Source of the DNA: Eriocheir sinensis
Lineage: Eukaryota; Arthropoda; Malacostraca; Decapoda; Varunidae
Length of the DNA stretch: 64,000 nt
Direction: 5' to 3'
Assembly (NCBI RefSeq): GCF_024679095.1
Contig: NC_066531.1
Span: 3,968,342-4,032,341 of the forward strand
In this document: one piece after another, positions 9,850 to 21,228 of the stretch
Layout: each line of letters begins with the position of its first letter
Numbering within the stretch: the stretch's first letter is position 1
The notes under the pieces: model-generated
Seen by the model: only the letters and a program-made list of their open reading frames with translations
Databases searched by the model: none
What the model was told of the DNA's origin: nothing
Position numbers and translations under genes: made by a program

Positions 9850-10745
9850 CGCCGATAGGCTTTCTTGAGGGGCCTGGATGGTATTCGGCCCCAGCCCAGC
9901 ATGGCGCAGGCAAGTGTTTATAGTGGCGCCTCTTCTCTTGGCTCATGCTGCCCCCCGGAACTCGTTCTTGATTCACTTGGACGGTTTCCCAAATGAACAC
10001 CACTGAGTGCCAGGATTCGAACCCGGGCCTTCTGGCTAGAAGTCAGGGCAGCATACCGACCAGACCACCGATGGGCTAAAAGGTTACCGCGCCAGAGGCC
10101 ACTTCTGCGGCCATTACCTGACGCCCCAGCCCCGCACTGTGGACATGAAGGTGAAGGTAACCCCGCCCACACCCGTGACTGACGGAAACGCTTTTAATCA
10201 AACCCTTATGGCACATACGGTGTGTAAATACATTAGAGAAACTGTATTAACACAGTGCCAGGATTCGAACCTGGGCCTTCTGACTAGAAGTCAGGGCAGC
10301 ATACCGACCAGACCACCGATGGGGGGCGTTTCCGTCAGTCACGGGGGTGGGCGGGGTTACCTTCACCTTCATGTCCACAGTGCGGGGCTGGGGCGTCAGG
10401 TAATGGACGCAGAAGTGGCCTCTGGCGCGGTAACCATTAGCTCATCGGTGGTGTAGGCGGCATGCTGCCCTGACTTCTACTCAGAAGGCACGGGTTCGAT
10501 CCCCGGCACTCATTGGTGTTCATTTGGGATGTTTTTCACTGTGTTAATACAGTTTCTCTAACTGGACGGTTTCCTCTAGAGTCCGGGTTGATGGGTGGTC
10601 TTCAGGACAGCATGTGGGTAGTTTTAAGCCACTCGGCGGTGACTGAAAAATCCCAGGTGGTAGCGTGGGGATTCAAACCCGCATCGTCCATCACGTGGTG
10701 AATATGGAGCCCGCACACTACCATTCAGCCACCGCCTACCCTATT
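9850..10745 (-). mobile_element. SINE family 2 copy, split by a 573-bp insertion
   Basis: The minus-strand SINE is in two parts: its 3' part at 9850-9989 and its body and tRNA-like head at 10563-10745 (GGTGGCTGAATGG near 10730). The 12 bases TGGACGGTTTCC occur at both junctions (9978-9989 and 10563-10574), as expected for a target duplication around the inserted segment. Without the insertion the two parts form a normal family-2 SINE. Confidence 0.85.
9990..10562. mobile_element. Inserted inverted repeat made of a third tRNA-headed SINE family
   Basis: Arms at about 9990-10191 and 10326-10520 are inverted copies of one another; the inner 110 bp (10082-10191 and 10326-10435) is nearly perfect. 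Three tRNA-like heads are present: minus at about 10016-10075, minus at about 10258-10320, plus at about 10445-10510. Each has a B-box (GGTTCGAATCC or GGTTCGATCCC) and a loop reading CTTCTAG, compatible with an Arg(TCT)-type tRNA. A 12-bp target duplication shows the complex entered as a unit or grew after one insertion. Confidence 0.8.
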
Positions 10746-10865
10746 CACAAACAATCCACTAACACACAGAAGTTCCAACCGCTTGTTCACAGTGGCAGAG
10801 ATAGTATCAAGGGCAACATTATTTCTTGTTTTTCATGCAAACGATAATCCAATCTTTCACGTTAC
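10746..10865. other. Short unannotated spacer
   Basis: Only about 120 bp separate the split SINE from the next miniature element. Nothing is recognised. Confidence 0.5.
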
Positions 10866-10868
10866 TAA

Positions 10869-11273
10869 GGGCCGCTTTCAGTCACTTTGTTTGTTTTGAT
10901 TGTTACCAATGGCCGATGGGGTAGTGGCGGCTGCGGGGATAGCCTAGGACACCACCTTACCACACACTCAACACCTCTCGCTTCCTCTGCAGCCGCCACT
11001 ACCCCATCGACCAGTTTCACGTGGAAAACTATAGCGTCGATCGCCGCCATTGGTAACGATCGACGCTATAGTTTGCCACGTTAAACTAGCCGATGGGTGC
11101 TTAGTGGTGGCTGCAGAGGAAGCGAGATGTTTTGAGAGTGTGCGGCAAGGTGCGGTGCTAGGCTAACCCCGCAGCCGCCACTACCCATCGGCCAGTTTTA
11201 CGTGAAATACTATAGCGTCGATCGCCGCCATTGGTAACCATCAAAACAAACAAAATGACTGTGAAAGCGACCT
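10869..11273. mobile_element. Palindromic miniature element, TAA target duplication (PIF/Harbinger-like)
   Basis: TAA at 10866-10868 and at 11274-11276 flank ends that are imperfect inverted repeats (GGGCCGCTTTCAGTCAC versus AGGTCGCTTTCACAGTC), followed by TTGTTTGTTTTGAT. The two halves are inverted copies of each other, and each half is itself a hairpin built around GGCGGCTGC / GCAGCCGCC. There is no coding capacity. A 3-bp TWA duplication is typical of PIF/Harbinger targets, so the class assignment is inferred from this alone. Confidence 0.75.
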
Positions 11274-11482
11274 TAAGTCCCAACGCATAAGATTCAACAC
11301 TGCGCCACAAATTGCACACAAGATCCATAAACTGTTTGTCACGAATTCAAACACTTTTCTGTTTAGTTTTCTTCGCTCCATTTGTGCTTCTTGTACAAAC
11401 TTATATTTCAACATGTTCCATAAAATCTGCGGCAGCTCTTGTGTTTCATCCCAAGGGTGGTACGGATACGATGGTACACGTG

Positions 11483-11483
11483 A

Positions 11484-11541
<58 letters not shown>
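11483..11541. repeat. (CT)n microsatellite
   Basis: An uninterrupted CT run following GATAT. Confidence 0.97.
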
Positions 11542-11544
<3 letters not shown>

Positions 11545-11686
11545 TGTGTTGCTCGATGCTCTCTTTATGGATGTGTTTTGCAGAGGCCGGGAAGGGGGAG
11601 GTCTATTTTTGGAAAATGCTCGGGCTTGGAGAAATACAATTGTATATTTTATTTTTTATCTTGGTTGAGACGACAAGCCTCTCGTA

Positions 11687-11912
<226 letters not shown>

Positions 11913-11980
11913 CTGGAGTAGGTAGGAAGACACCTACCGAGCGGGCGCAAGCCACTCCTGGTGAGGTATATATATGGGAG

Positions 11981-12859
11981 GTGAGAAGGGAGCTGAAGCC
12001 CTCCAAAGACCCTTACCATGTCCTCACTAACCGTTTCCCTATTGTCTCACCAACACCAGAGAGTAGTTCAGCATGCCCTCTAAAGACAGATCCTCTCTCT
12101 ATTAACACCACACTACATTCACACAACACACACACCTTTTCCCAAAATTCATATTTCAAAATGGTACACCTACACCAAGCCTCGGAGTCCCCGCCTGTGG
12201 GGGGGACCACAAATTCCCCCAGGGAGGACTCCCCTTCTGGCTGCCGACCCGAGAGGTGTCTTGATAACTCCTCGAACCTCTTTCTTTTCAATTTCTGCAA
12301 CATTCGCGGTCTTCGTTCTAATTTTCATTCTGTGGAACACCATCTCTCTTCCTCTAAACCTCACCTTCTCTTCCTTACCGAAACACAGGTTTCTGAGGCT
12401 ACTGACAGCAATCTCTACTCTGTTCCCTCCTACTATCTCTATCCTAAATTTCAATCCAAAGCTGGATGTTGCGCCTACGTGCGCAACGACATCACTTGCT
12501 CTCGTGCCCACGACCTTGATTCTTCAGAATTTTCCACCATCTGGCTAAGACTTCATTGTCATTCTATTACTAAATACATCTGTGCTGTTTACCTCTCACC
12601 TAACTCTACTGACTATGTAAAATTCTTTGACTACTTGATCTCTAAAGTGGAACACATCTTGACCCACTCTCCCTTCGCTGAAATCTCCATCCTAGGAGAT
12701 TTCAATGTTCACCACCAGCTTTGGCTTTCATCCTCTTTCCCTGACCAGCCTGGTGAACAAGCCTACAACTTTGCTATCCTCAACGATCTAGAGCAGTTGG
12801 TCCAGCACCCTACACGTATTCCCTCACAAAAGGTACCAGAGCCTTCAAACTTATGCTAA
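11981..12859 (+). pseudogene. LINE AP-type endonuclease domain, C-terminally deleted
   Basis: An open stretch of 292 residues carries the apurinic/apyrimidinic endonuclease signature after a Ser/Pro-rich lead. FNFCNIRGLRSN (about residue 101) matches the N-terminal Asn motif, LLFLTETQVSE holds the catalytic Glu, YLSPNS follows, and ILGDFNVHH is the GDFN motif (about residue 237). In a complete domain an SDH motif comes near the end. Here it is missing: after HPTRIPSQK the reading shifts into the linker sequence, which continues in another frame from about 12830. An internal deletion is the simplest explanation. The enzyme would nick DNA to prime reverse transcription, but this copy lacks a catalytic motif. 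Confidence 0.88.
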
Positions 12860-14597
12860 CTATGAACTTTACATTTCTGCCCGGAATCGTGCCAAATCTA
12901 TTCTCCGACTAACCAAAAACTCTTTCATTAATAGAAAATGCCAAAACCTTGCTTTCTCTAACTCTTCCCGTGACTTCTGGCATCTAGCCAAAAACATCTC
13001 CAACTTCACTTCTTCATCTTTCCCTCCACTCCTCAGTCCTGACGGCAACACTGCCGTCTCATCTATCTCTAAGGCTGAACTCTTCTCTCAAACTTTTTCT
13101 AAAAACTCCACTCTGGACGATTCTGGGCATATTCCTCCGACTCATCCCCCCTCTGACTCTTTTATGCCTGTTATAAAGATTCTTCAAAATGATGTTTTCT
13201 ATGCCCTCTCTGGCTTCAATCCTCAGAAGGCTTATGGAACTGATGGAGTGCCTCTTATTGTCCTTAAAAACTGTGCCTCCGTGCTGTCACCCTGCCTGGT
13301 CAAACTCTTTCGCCTCTGACCGTCAACATCTACCTTTCCTTCCTGCTGGAAGTATGCCTTCATACAGCCTGTGCCTAAGAAGGGTGACCGCTCCAATCCC
13401 TCAAACTACCGTCCTATAGCTTTACTTTCTTGTCTTTCTAAAGCTTTTGAATCAATCCTTAACCGGAAGATTCTAAAGCACCTTTCCACTTCTGACCTTC
13501 TATCTGATCGCCAGTATGGGTTCCGCAAGGGGCGTTCTACTGGCGATCTCCTTGCCTTCCTAACTGACTCTTGGTCATCCTCTCTTAGCCGTTTCGGTGA
13601 AACCTTTGCTATTGCGCTGGACACATCAAAAGCTTTTGATAGGGTCTGGCACAAATCTTTGCTTTCCAAACTACCCTCCTACGGTTTCTATCCTTCTCTC
13701 TGTACCTTTATCTCTAGTTTCCTTTCTGACCGTTCTATTTCTGCTGTGGTAGACGGTCACTGTTCTTCCCCTAAACCTATTAACAGTGGTGTCCCACAGG
13801 GTTCTGTCCTACCTCCCACTCTCTTTCTGTTGTTCATTGATGATCTTCTTTCCGAAACGAACTGTCCTATCCATTCTTACGCCGATGACTCCACTCTGCA
13901 TTACTCAACTTCTTTTAATAGAAGACCCACTCCACAGGAACTTAATGATTCAAGGCTGGAGGCAACAGAACGCTTAGCCTCAGACCTTACTATTATTTCC
14001 GATTAGGGCAAGAAGAACCTGGTGTCCGTCAACGCCTCAAAAACACAATTTCTCCACCTATCCACTCGACACAATTTTCCAAACAACTATTCCCTATTCT
14101 TTGACAACACTCAGCTATCACCCTCTTCAACACTAAACATCCTCGGTCTATCCTTAACTCAAAATCTCAACTGGAAACTTCATATCTCATCTCTTACTAA
14201 ATCAGCTTCCTTGAGGCTGGGCGTTCTGTACCGTCTTCGCCAGTTCTTCTCCCCCGCACAGTTGCTATCCATTTACAGGGGCCTTGTCCGCCCTCGTATG
14301 GAGTATACATCTCATGTGTGGGGGGGGTCCACTCACACAGCTCTCCTTGACAGAGTGGAGTCAAAGGCTCTTCGTCTCATCAGCTCTCCTCCTCATACTG
14401 ATAGTCTTCTACCTCTCAAATTCCGCCGCCATGTTGCCTCTCTTTCTATCTTCTGTCGATATTTTCATGCTGACTGCTCTTCTGAACTTGTTAACTGCAT
14501 GCCTCCCCTCCTCCCGCGGCCCCGCTGCACACGACTTTCTACTTATTCTCATCCCTATACTGTCCAAACCCCTTATGCAAGGGTCAACCAGAATCTT
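12846..14597 (+). pseudogene. LINE linker and reverse transcriptase, two in-frame stops
   Basis: One frame runs from NYELYISARN (about 12860) to ARVNQ at about 14590. It contains SNPSNYRPIALLSCLSKAFE, DRQYGFRKGRST, ALDTSKAFDRVWH (motif A), SGVPQGSVL (motif B) and HSYADDSTL (motif C, catalytic YADD), then a thumb-like region LNILGLSL and MEYTSHVWGGSTHTALLDR. Two stops interrupt it: TGA at 13317-13319, where the family has Cys, and TAG at 14004-14006, where the copy at 48291-48700 has Trp (DWGKKNLVS). The RNA-dependent DNA polymerase would copy the element RNA at the target site. The core motifs are intact but this copy is dead. Confidence 0.92.
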
Positions 14598-15129
14598 TTT
14601 TTTTTTTCAGCCAAGGAGACAGCTCAAGGGCGTAAATAAAAAAAAAAAAAGCCCGCTACTCACTGCTCCTGAACAGAGGTCAAAGGAGCGTCCAAAACGA
14701 GAGGTCAACCTCGGAAGGAGAGGTGTCCTGATACCCTCCTCTTGAAAGAGTTCAAGTCGTAGGCAGGAGGAAATACAGATGAAGGAAGATTGTTCCAGAG
14801 TTTACCAGCGTGAGGGATGAAGGAGTGAAGATGCTGGTTGACTCTTGCAAAAGGGGTTTGGACAGTATAGGGATGAACATGAGTAGAAAGTCGTGTGCAG
14901 CGGGGCCGCGGGAGGAGGGGAGGCATGCAGTTAGCAAGTTCAGAAGAGCAGTCAGCGTGGAAATATCGACAGAAGATAGAAAGAGAGGCAACACGGCGGC
15001 GGAATTTGAGAGGTAAAACACTATCAGTATGAGGAGGAGAGCTGATGAGACGAAGAGCCTTTGACTCCACTCTGTCAAGGAGAGCTGTGTGAGTGGACCT
15101 CCCCCACACATGAGATGCATACTCCATAC
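14598..15129 (-). mobile_element. LINE 3' end nested tail-first inside the longer LINE
   Basis: The minus strand reads MEYASHVWGRSTHTALLDR through KLWNNLPSSVFPP to RRVSGHLSFRG, then a tail ending in a T-run at 14596-14607 (an A-tail on the minus strand). Both its ends interrupt the host LINE between VNQ and the Phe-Ile-Pro codons. No clear target duplication is seen; a few host bases appear lost. It is 5'-truncated at the codon for the Met of MEYAS. Confidence 0.85.
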
Positions 15130-15341
15130 CCTTTCATCCCTGACGCGGTAAACTCTGGAACAATCTTCCTTCATCTGTATTTCCTCCTGTCTACGACTTG
15201 AACTCTTTCAAGAGGAGGGTGTCAGGACACCTCTCCTCCCGAAATTGACCTCTCTTTTTGGACACTCCTTTGACCTCTGTTCGGGAGCAGTGAGTAGCGG
15301 GCTTTTTTTTTTATACTTGCGCCCTTGAACTGTCTCAGATG

Positions 15342-15357
15342 TAATATATATATATAT

Positions 15358-15392
<35 letters not shown>

Positions 15393-15409
15393 TATATATA
15401 GAGATATAT

Positions 15410-15490
<81 letters not shown>
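15342..15490. repeat. (TA)n/GATA then (GA)n compound microsatellite
   Basis: TA repeats with GATA interruptions run to about 15412, followed by pure (GA)n to 15490. The tract begins where the LINE tail ends. Confidence 0.95.
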
Positions 15491-15492
<2 letters not shown>

Positions 15493-16349
15493 CGGACGTA
15501 TACACTATTTATCTATTGATACCTAATTTGACTGATATATTCTTTCCGCTTTCATTTCGTTAGCACCAGAAGGCCGTAGTAAAAGTATGATTGCAATTAC
15601 TGCGAAGGAAATGCTATTTGTTCCTTGCAGTTTTTGTGACTCGGGTTTGCTAAGAAATATATACATGGGACAAACTTGCACGCATGTGATTTATATATGA
15701 CATCTAGCAGATCTTCCGGATGCAAGAACGTCGCACCTTCCCCACGCTCACATTACCCACAAAGGTCAAGCGGTGTACACCTTGGCTCTACATATTGAGT
15801 CTCCCTTCACCGTGGCGCGGCGCGGCGGGTGACGACAGCCGTGCGTGTAGGCAGTGAAGGGTCCCGCTACGGCCTGACCATTACGGGAGGTATTGATCGC
15901 ACCCTCACACCCGCGCTCACACGCACACAGGCACCAAGTTGCCAGCTGGACACACGGGTTTACTGTTGCCCTTTCCATTGCCGTTTATTGAAGCGGTATT
16001 TTCATTATGTGTCGTGCTACATGTGTGTGTTTGGGGGGTGGGGGGGAGGGGTGCATGCGAAAGAGTTCCATTCACCCTGGTCTGATCATGTGCTAGACTC
16101 GTGATTGCCAGCAGACCCCTCACAGAAGTATCTTTCTTGAGCTCAATGAACTGAGCTATGAGTACTACTGGGATCTCAGATACCTACATACTATAGCAGG
16201 TGTACAGTAGCCGCTTCTGTCAGCGAAAATCATTCCCAGTCTAACCAAGGCGATGACTTTAACCTGCCTGTGCATTATCCCCCTGGCCATGAGGTGAGTG
16301 ATGGGTGAAGGGAGCGTGAAGCTGCAGATAGGAGATCGCCATTCAATTT
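15491..16349. other. No feature recognised
   Basis: Mixed sequence with a GC-rich patch at about 15815-15880. Short open frames show no recognisable similarity. Confidence 0.5.
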
Positions 16350-16352
16350 TTA

Positions 16353-16579
16353 GGGCCAGTTCGACAGTCCAGCACAGTAAGCGCCCAAAACAAACTATAT
16401 TCTCTACAATGATCCGTTATTTTTACTCAATAACAAATACTAGAGAGATTTCCTGTGTGGTTTTCTAAAGTTTCCGTCTTTTTATATCAACGCCAAACAC
16501 TATACAAGGAGTTTTTATAGTATTTTGTGTTTGGTTAGGGAGCTTACGAACTTGTTGGATTGGACTGTAAAACTGTCCC
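16353..16579. mobile_element. Miniature element, TTA target duplication (PIF/Harbinger-like)
   Basis: TTA at 16350-16352 and 16580-16582 flank ends GGGCCAGTTCGACAGTCC and, reverse-complemented, GGGACAGTTTTACAGTCC. The 227-bp body has no coding capacity. Class is inferred from the TWA-type duplication. Confidence 0.75.
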
Positions 16580-16582
16580 TTA

Positions 16583-17629
16583 GTGCTTCAGAATCAAACC
16601 AAATACCCATCCGGTTCAATTACTTCTCTCTTCTCCTCATTACAAACCCATTCAAAACCTAATAATACATGTAAAACAAGTAATATTATTTGCAAAAATG
16701 TACGGGCTACTCATTATTATACATTAGATGGAAAACATGCTATTAAGTGTTCAATGTTATCAAATCCCAGGCATACCACTTGTGAGAGAAGCTCACAACT
16801 AAATGGTGATATGGGGTGACTCAATCAACGTCACACACAAAAAAAGTAATTGCTCACATCAGTCCTCATTACGTGGAAGAAGTAATTTAAAAAGCATATA
16901 ACGTATGTGAAAATATACATTATTTATTGGAAAAGCTAACACAATTTCCAGAAGGGTAATTTTAATTGATTTATGTTTATGAAATTCGTAATTCATAGTA
17001 TATTATTCTGTATATACAGCAGATTTAAGTCTATTAATTTTGAAAGCGATTCAAACCCATTTAAGTGTAGATTATTTTTTCTTTATATCCTCTGAATACG
17101 TGAAATATCCCTATTGAAGGACACGGCAGATGACTTCCAGAATGAGGTTTGCTAACAGAAAGAAAACTCAGCTTCAAGAGAGCAAATCTCCTGAGCTATT
17201 ATGATGAGGTACAGGAGATGCTGTGTGGAATGAAGAGGAAAGGATGAGCGTTTATAATTTGACTTTAAAACCCGTAAGAGAAAATAGAGAGAGACAGTCG
17301 GCTAGATGCACTTAATGATGGGGAAAAACAAATCTAAGGAGAGGATATTTTATTATGAAAAAGGTGTTGTTTTCCATTGTTGTAAGTGTAAGTGTGTGTG
17401 TGTGTGTGTGTTGGGAATTTTAAATGGATCATAGATTGCTAAGGACGATTTACATGAAGTACGTAAGTAAGGACATTTTCGACACGCTAGTATGTAGAAG
17501 GGGGAGAAAGCAAACACGGGTGAATTGAGGTGAACTTATTCCCGACTAATTTCGCTTTTGTTTCTTTACGGTAGCTGGAGTGACTCAGCTGTCATCCGGG
17601 TATACAGGCTACATGTCACATAAGACGCC
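16583..17629. other. No feature recognised
   Basis: AT-rich sequence with a short (GT)n at about 17394-17410. An open frame of 78 codons near 16583-16819 shows no recognisable domain and is probably chance. Confidence 0.45.
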
Positions 17630-17900
17630 GACACAGCCCACACCACATCTCCGGTACTTTTGTTAATGTTGCAATTCTTGACTATCTATACGGCCTCCGA
17701 CACTTTTCTTTCTTTTCTGCGCAGGCCACTCTCCAGCACTTTTGCATCAATCCACATCGGCAATAGTCCCTTTTCGTCAATGTGGTCCCCCAGGGCATTG
17801 GTAGTGTGGTGATGTTCATCCTCCCTGTATTCCTTAAGCCTGACAACATCCAGGCCACCAAAGTAACTGCACTCACCCTTGTTACTTGTTACACAGCGGT
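17630..17900 (-). pseudogene. Penelope-like GIY-YIG C-terminal fragment
   Basis: The minus strand reads VRLKEYREDEHHHTTNALGD, then DEKGLLPMW, KVLESGLRRKERKVSEAV, a stop, and NCNINKSTGDVVWAV. This resembles the C-terminal half of GIY-YIG nucleases in Penelope-like elements (His-rich segment, basic helix, a Glu, then N-x-N and Gly). It is an inverted homologue of 18110-19135. The stop shows it is dead. Confidence 0.6.
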
Positions 17901-18109
17901 CTCCTCAGTCTTCGCCCCGTTACTTTCCCGCACCAGCTCACCGACACGCTGACCCCCGCACTAACTGTTAGGCAGCCAGCGTGACTCAAGGCTCTCCCTT
18001 GAGGCTGCGCAAAGTCCGACTCAGGGATGACCAGGTATTTTTACTGTGTATTTGCCTTTTGTCCCAACGGTCTTCTCGTTGAATTACAAGGGAGAGCGGA
18101 GGCGGAAAG

Positions 18110-19135
18110 GAGAGACACACAAAGGGCAGCGGGTGTGAGTGCAGCTACTTCGACGAAACTTAAAAAATTCAGGGCGGACGTCAAGCACTACTGTCATACC
18201 TTCAGGGATGAATGAATACTAGAGTTGTGTATTCGAGTACGAATACGATCACTTCAAATCCCAACGAATAGGAATTCGAATACACTGAATTCCATTAAAT
18301 CGAATGCAAATACGAAAACTTCTTGAAAGTGTTCATGAATACATTCATGAATACTTTTCACTGAAAAATACCTTCTTAACGTAACTGGGCATAGCACTGT
18401 TTTAAAGTTATGCAACAGTAAAATGAGCTCATGAGCAATGACTTGTGACTGGCGCCAGTGTTCAATGCAGCTAGGGATATCACACTTAACTTCATTAATT
18501 TCAGCAGAAATATCTTTTTTTTTTTCCCTACATTTCCCAGTGACCAGTCACAAAAGATAACACGATAACCCCAGTGTTTAGTGACCTCACGTTGTAGACC
18601 TCACTGTCAAGCTGCAACACTCAGTCACCGTTCACACTGGCACGTGGCAACTGAGTCAGCGTCCAGACGACGCGCTTCCACAAACTATACACGTCTGTCC
18701 AAGAGGCAAGAGTAGTAAGGAACAACGACTGTTATTTCTGATAATATCTTTTGAAGTATTCGTTAGATTATTCGCAGAATACGAATATTTTCCCTTTGTA
18801 TTCGAATACGAATGAGAATATTTTGATTTACATCAATAATAAAATTATTCGAATACGAATCGGAATACACCCAAATACGGAATTCGAATGTATGCGAATA
18901 CAATTACCGAATACGAATACTCCATCCCTGCCTACCAGCGCCCTGCTGGACCACGCTGACAAAAAGGGACACTTGCCAAAGTGGAGTGGTGCAAGAGTGC
19001 TGGAGAGTGGCCTGCGCAAAAAAGAAAGAATGGTCTCGGAGGCCTTATGCATCGCCATGAATTGCAACATTAACAAAAGTACCGGCGATGTAGTGTGGGC
19101 CGTGTTGGCAGCCAGGTTGTGTTCAGCCACCGGCG
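18110..19135 (+). pseudogene. Penelope-like GIY-YIG C-terminal fragment, split by a hAT-like element
   Basis: Before the insertion the plus strand reads TKLKKFRADVKHYCHTF (about 18160-18205). After it comes TSALLDHADKKGHLPKW (about 18934), then ARVLESGLRKKERM, VSEALCIAMNCNINKSTGD and VVWAVLAARL. The segment is the inverted counterpart of 17630-17900, so the two fragments lie head to head about 0.2 kb apart. Only the end of the endonuclease domain is present, with no reverse transcriptase nearby. Confidence 0.6.
18203..18930. mobile_element. hAT-like nonautonomous element with ATTCGAATACGAAT repeats
   Basis: Both ends read CAGGGATG (left at 18203; right as CATCCCTG ending at 18930) and continue into TATTCG-rich subterminal repeats such as TATTCGAATACGAAT. 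The flanking octamers CATACCTT and CCTACCAG agree at only 5 of 8 positions, so the target duplication is weak. CAGGG-type ends suggest hAT. There is no transposase. It splits a Penelope endonuclease fragment, which fixes its boundaries independently. Confidence 0.7.
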
Positions 19136-19139
19136 GGTG

Positions 19140-20029
19140 AGCGACACGGCCAATGACAGGGAAAATAACTCCTCCGTGTAGGCTGCCTGTTAATGACTTT
19201 TGAGCGTTACTTTTTTTTTTACGTGGTTAACAACGAGGCGGCCACCAGCCACCATGCATTTTATGTTATGTTATATTAGAGATAACACCTATAGAACACT
19301 TCGGAGAGGTCCGTAAACCGCTGTTCACCATTTTTGTTAACCACTTTTGTTAGCCTTTTTGTTAGCTGTTTTTTGTGTTTTTGATTAACGTTTAAAGTGC
19401 GAACTGTTATCTCACGTCAGGACCGGTGTACCGTTGCCTGCTTTCTCCAGTTGATAGAAGTCGTGTGACAACACAATAGCCTTTTAGTTAAGTGATGTGT
19501 GTTATGTGTTGGCCGAGCGGTAGCCGTTTTAAGTTCACTTTAGTTCACTTTAGTTCTCTCTCTCAGGTTAATACAAATACCAAATGTATTTTAACTATAT
19601 TAACAGTTGTACTACATAAGGTTTACAGTTTACGTGAGCGAGACGCACGAAATCAGAGACAGCCACACCGCTGCAGGGCGCGGGGCGGCGGAGCACCGCT
19701 CGCCTGCCCGTCACCCGTCTTCTCTGCCTTCTCAACGTTGTTCACCCGTTTTATTTGCTTGTAGTTCGTCCGGAAGGGTGTGGGTTCCGGTTGATGACTG
19801 TTGATGAAAGTCATCATTTGCTGATCCTAGTGTCACTTCATCACAGCTTCCCACGGCCAAAAGCACGACGTGTTGTTAGACATCCTGTTGTGCGACACCG
19901 ACCGGGTGTCGCCACACGTACATTCATACATACACATGTACATTATAATATACACATTACATGCCGAACGATGGGCAGTGGGGGGTGACCTGACCTCTGA
20001 GCAGCCAGCGGGGCGTCCATTGTGACATA
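19140..20029. other. No feature recognised
   Basis: Contains a GC-rich patch at about 19670-19730 and a duplicated 'agttcacttt' near 19545. No element or gene is supported. Confidence 0.5.
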
Positions 20030-20432
20030 AGAACATAAGAACGTAAGGAGTCTGCAGGAGGCCGGTTGGCCTATACAAGGCAGCTCCTGTACACTCAACC
20101 CCACCTTACCTCACCATCCATGGCTTCTTGAATGTATCTATGGTAGTGGCACCCACAACATGGCTCCCAAGCCTGTTCCATTCATCTACCACTCTATTGG
20201 TGTACGTATATAGCGGGATGACAGCTGAGCCATCCCAGTTACCCTGAAGAAGCGAACACGAAACTAGTGAGAAGGTACTTATATTAAAAAAAAAAAGCGT
20301 TGTAAGAACACTTAGGAGCGGGTATAGATTGGATAAATTCAAGTTCAGGAAGGAAATAGGCAAAAAAAACGATTCAGGAACAGGGTGGTGGGTGATTAGA
20401 ATAAACTGAGCGGGTATGTCGTTGACGCAAAC
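20030..20432 (-). mobile_element. CR1-like LINE 3' end fragment
   Basis: The minus strand encodes NRVVDEWNRLGSHVVGATT followed by DTFKKPWM, a typical CR1-type C-terminus, after a degraded segment. The 3' side shows 'ggaggccggttggcctata' and an ACATAAGAAC duplication, a familiar end for such elements. Upstream frames are broken. It is distinct from the main LINE family of the window. Confidence 0.7.
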
Positions 20433-20436
20433 AATT

Positions 20437-20932
20437 TTTTTTATACAGCAAAGGAGGCAGCTCAAAGGCACACACACAAAAAAAAAATAATGAAAAAAAA
20501 GCCCGCTACTTGCTGTTCCTAAAAAGATTACAGATTGGCCGAAAGAGAGGTCAATTCCGGGAGGAGAGGTGTTCTGATACCCTCCTCTTGAAAGAGTTCA
20601 AGTCGTAGGCAAGAGAAAATACAGATGAAGGTAGATTGTTCCAGAGTTCACCAGTGTAAGGGATGAAAAAATGAAGATGCTGGTTAACTCTTGCATAAGG
20701 GGTTTGGACAGTATAGGGATGAGCATGAGTAGAAAGTCGTGTGCAGCGGGGCCGCGGGAGGGGGGGAGGCATGCAGTTAGCAAGTTCAGAAGAGCAGTCA
20801 GCATGAAAATATCGATAGAAGATAGAAAGAGAGGCAACATGGAGGCGGAATTTAAGAGATAGAAGACTTTCAGTAAGAGGAGGAGAGCTGATGAGACGAA
20901 GAGCTTGAGACTCCACTCTGTCAAGATACATT
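20437..20932 (-). mobile_element. LINE (Jockey/CR1-type), 5'-truncated 3' end
   Basis: The minus strand reads DRVESQALRLISSPP to NLPSSVFSLAYDLNSF and RRVSEHLSSRN, then a tail ending at the T-run at 20437. It is truncated just upstream of LDRVES. The frame is open for about 125 codons, but no catalytic motif is present. Confidence 0.88.
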
Positions 20933-21024
20933 TATAGATCGGAAGCAAATTAGGTGAATAAACCATTTTCAAGAGCTGCCTTTTGTAAGCCGTCTGGTTT
21001 CTTGTAATCTCCATATATCATTGT

Positions 21025-21216
21025 TGGAAAGTTTCGTTTAGTCGGCGCAACATCTGTGGTCATATGCCGGAGAGAGACAGGAGGGAAAGGAATTATAGGA
21101 GAAGGGAACAGACCCCAGGAGACGAGACACAATCCCCGATTAATACCTGGTATCCATTCACTGCTGGGTGGACAGGGTTGTAGGGTATCGGAAAAGCTGC
21201 CCAAATTTTTCCATTC
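21025..21216 (-). mobile_element. SINE family 1, 5'-truncated, 12-bp target duplication
   Basis: Begins at GGAAAGTTTCGTTTAGTCGG (3' end, minus) and stops at CCAAATTTTTCCA without the tRNA-like head. ATATATCATTGT occurs at 21013-21024 and 21217-21228, marking the insertion. The truncation together with a duplication indicates incomplete reverse transcription. Confidence 0.9.
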
Positions 21217-21228
21217 ATATATCATTGT

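Noticed and set aside
15790..15900. CpG-rich promoter
   Set aside because: Only a short GC patch without other signals.
16583..16819. Small plus-strand protein of 78 codons
   Set aside because: No recognisable domain, no start context, AT-rich surroundings; consistent with chance.
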